A stretch of 5,533 nucleotides of DNA, taken from NCBI GenBank assembly GCA_017511325.1, contig JAFWKS010000072.1:1-5533 (forward strand), given 5' to 3'. Under the pieces are notes generated by a model. The model saw nothing but the letters and a program-made list of their open reading frames with translations. It ran no database searches and was not told where the DNA came from. A program made the position numbers and the translations under genes. Shown here piece after piece: positions 4,055-5,533 of the stretch (its first letter is position 1; every line of letters begins with the position of its first letter). The stretch comes from Erysipelotrichaceae bacterium. GTDB lineage: Bacteria > Bacillota_I > Bacilli_A > Erysipelotrichales > Erysipelotrichaceae.

Positions 4055-4507
4055 ATGGCGAAAACAGAACAGCCCTTTTCCGTCTTAATTAATAGTTTGA
4101 TTGGAGACTATTATCATGCCAATAGAGACATTTCTGATAAAACAGAAAAATTGGGACAGAGGGTGAGTGTTAGGAATATACAAAGATATCGATCAAGCCA
4201 ATCAATTCCGCAATACGGCACAGCAAGGCTCATCGTCGAAGCTGCAGGCGGAACAATAGATTCGGAAGAACTTAAAAGAAGCCTTGAACTTGAGAGGAAT
4301 CTACAAAACGAGATTCTAGAAAAAGACGAAGTCCTGATAGTTAAGGTTTCAAATAAAATGCTAAATGAAAAATTGGAAAAAGATGACTACGGCATTTTAG
4401 ATATAGTAAAACAAAGAGCAGAAACAATCTATCCGAACGACAAGAGAGCATTAGAACAATATGTGTGTGATCTTATCGCTAAAGACATTTATGAAGACAT
4501 TGTTTAA
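4055..4507 (+). CDS. small HTH-like protein upstream of parA
   Basis: The 150-residue product has a short N-terminal region resembling a divergent Cro/C1-type helix-turn-helix: SDKTEKLGQRVSVRN (27-41), an Arg-rich stretch NIQRYRSSQ and IPQYGTARLIVEAAGG (51-66), where the PxxxxxxLIxxAxG pattern matches the end of that fold. The remainder (70-150) is charged and probably helical, with a Leu/Glu/Lys-rich coiled-coil-like part at 72-110. There is no signal peptide or membrane segment. The start is supported by AAGGGAG six bases upstream. parA follows after 12 bases, so the two are co-transcribed. Likely roles are repressor of the partition operon, centromere-binding partner of ParA, or copy-control regulator; the sequence does not decide. 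A true ParB may lie beyond the right edge. Confidence 0.8.
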   Translation: MAKTEQPFSVLINSLIGDYYHANRDISDKTEKLGQRVSVRNIQRYRSSQSIPQYGTARLIVEAAGGTIDSEELKRSLELERNLQNEILEKDEVLIVKVSNKMLNEKLEKDDYGILDIVKQRAETIYPNDKRALEQYVCDLIAKDIYEDIV

Positions 4508-4519
4508 AAAGGGGATCAA

Positions 4520-5533
4520 ATGGGAACAAAAGAACTTAATGAGATTTTGGAAAAAACATCAGCAAATATTGAGGAGCAAAAAGAGAAAGAAAAGAAGGTT
4601 GCTGCTCTTGTTTCAGAGATGAGCACCGAAGAAATAAGGGAAGCACTAAAAGGATGTAAAACCCACTGTCTGGTAAATCAGAAAGGTGGCGTAAGCAAAT
4701 CTGTTTCATCCTCAAATATCGCCTATGTTTTAGCACAAAGAGGATTCAAGTGTTTGGTTATCGACACAGACAGCCAATCTTCACTAACGGGACTTTGTAA
4801 TGTTTTACCAAACGAATACTCTTCTGATGGTGAGGAAATAATTAAAGGACTGCAAAATATATATGATGCTTATGTTACTAAAGGAAGAGAAAACCTCAAC
4901 TTTGAAGAAGATATTAAACCGTGCATTGTCAGTCCAGAATATAAGGAGCTTGTCCGAGTAGAAACCTCCAAAGGAAAATTCGATATTGTCGAAAAAAGAA
5001 AGCCGTTCGGCTTTGATCTCATTCCTTCGGATATTGAACTGTCGGGCTTTGATATCAGGCTCGCCAGAAGTTCTTCGGGAGGCTTTGCTTTATTCAATAT
5101 AGTCAGTCTGATCAAAGAAAAAGCGGACTATGATTTTATAATTATCGACTGCCCTCCGGCGCTGACCATGCTTGCATACAACGGAATCGGCGCATCGACA
5201 GACGGGTGTATTATTCCTATTAACCTTGAAGTAATGACTTTAAGAGGAACGAAGAATGTAATTGATGCAGTAATAGAAATCCAGGAACTGTTCAAAAATG
5301 CGCAGATGGTTCACAAAGGAATTCTCGGAATGATAAAGTCACAATACGTCAAAAGGTCAAGAATTCAAAGAGACTTTGAAGATGTTGTAGAAGACTTCTT
5401 CCCGGTCAGGGCATTTAATACTACAATCCCAAATTTAACGGCCTGCGACAAAGCCCACGCAAGAGGAATGCTGTTTGCTCAGTTTGAAAAGAAAGCCTAT
5501 GATGCATTCGATAGTTTAGTTAATGAAATAATC
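4520..5533 (+). CDS. parA: ParA-type partition ATPase, partial at the 3' end
   Basis: The open frame covers 338 codons and reaches the window end without a stop. Residues 1-47 form a charged, helical N-terminal extension. The ATPase part begins with the deviant Walker A KGGVSKS (55-61) holding both the signature Lys55 and Lys60; Ser59 replaces the usual glycine. Next come Walker A' DTDSQSS (82-88, with Ser for the usual Pro) and Walker B FIIIDCPPA (206-214, Asp210). The C-terminal stretch TTIPNLTACDKAHARGM, followed by a helix at the edge, is typical of the family, so only a few residues should be missing. Type I ParA proteins bind DNA non-specifically in the ATP state and move plasmid copies on the nucleoid together with a centromere-binding partner. 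The start is set by AAGGGG six bases upstream. Its length and N-terminal extension favour a type Ia-like member, although no clear HTH is visible in the extension. Confidence 0.93.
   Translation, partial: MGTKELNEILEKTSANIEEQKEKEKKVAALVSEMSTEEIREALKGCKTHCLVNQKGGVSKSVSSSNIAYVLAQRGFKCLVIDTDSQSSLTGLCNVLPNEYSSDGEEIIKGLQNIYDAYVTKGRENLNFEEDIKPCIVSPEYKELVRVETSKGKFDIVEKRKPFGFDLIPSDIELSGFDIRLARSSSGGFALFNIVSLIKEKADYDFIIIDCPPALTMLAYNGIGASTDGCIIPINLEVMTLRGTKNVIDAVIEIQELFKNAQMVHKGILGMIKSQYVKRSRIQRDFEDVVEDFFPVRAFNTTIPNLTACDKAHARGMLFAQFEKKAYDAFDSLVNEII

Noticed and set aside
4536..5115. Minus-strand frames at 4536-4736 and 4870-5115
   Set aside because: Both lie opposite parA, which has all Walker motifs in frame.

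Overview
This window looks like the replication and partition core of a plasmid, or a plasmid-like element, from a low-GC Gram-positive bacterium (Bacillota). The reasons are strong AGGAGG-type ribosome binding sites, AT-rich intergenic DNA, a RepA_N-family initiator, a Gram-positive-style lipoprotein and a type I ParA. I cannot place the genus. A gut or rumen anaerobe of the Erysipelotrichia/Clostridia range is only a guess.

Layout: positions 48-872 (minus) encode a secreted lipoprotein of a variable family, probably cargo, with a possible next gene running off the left edge. Positions 966-2165 (minus, here rep1) and 2492-3577 (minus, rep2) encode two initiator-like proteins. Rep2 has a textbook RepA_N N-terminal domain. 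Rep1 has two tandem winged-helix-like units instead. Both end in the same kind of ~110-residue C-terminal domain, preceded by an LSVVVN motif. Each gene carries its own different direct repeats (iterons) in the middle of the coding region, next to an AT-rich tract, so each probably contains its own origin. From 4055 rightward (plus strand) lies a partition operon: a small HTH-like protein followed by a ParA ATPase that is still open at the window end.

The most interesting structure is upstream of each rep gene. Both leaders hold the same layout: a terminator hairpin with a U-tract (conserved core AGGG...CCTTTTTGTGTAC) just before the rep start; an upstream arm that can pair with the 5' side of that terminator and so prevent it; and, on the opposite strand, a sigma-70-type promoter and rho-independent terminator defining a short countertranscribed RNA (about 45 nt at rep1, about 70 nt at rep2). 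This is the architecture of antisense-RNA transcriptional attenuation known from pT181 and pIP501/pAMbeta1. The two copies differ in sequence but keep the pairings. The window therefore appears to hold two complete replicon control units side by side, sharing one partition operon. All regulatory claims rest on sequence pattern only.
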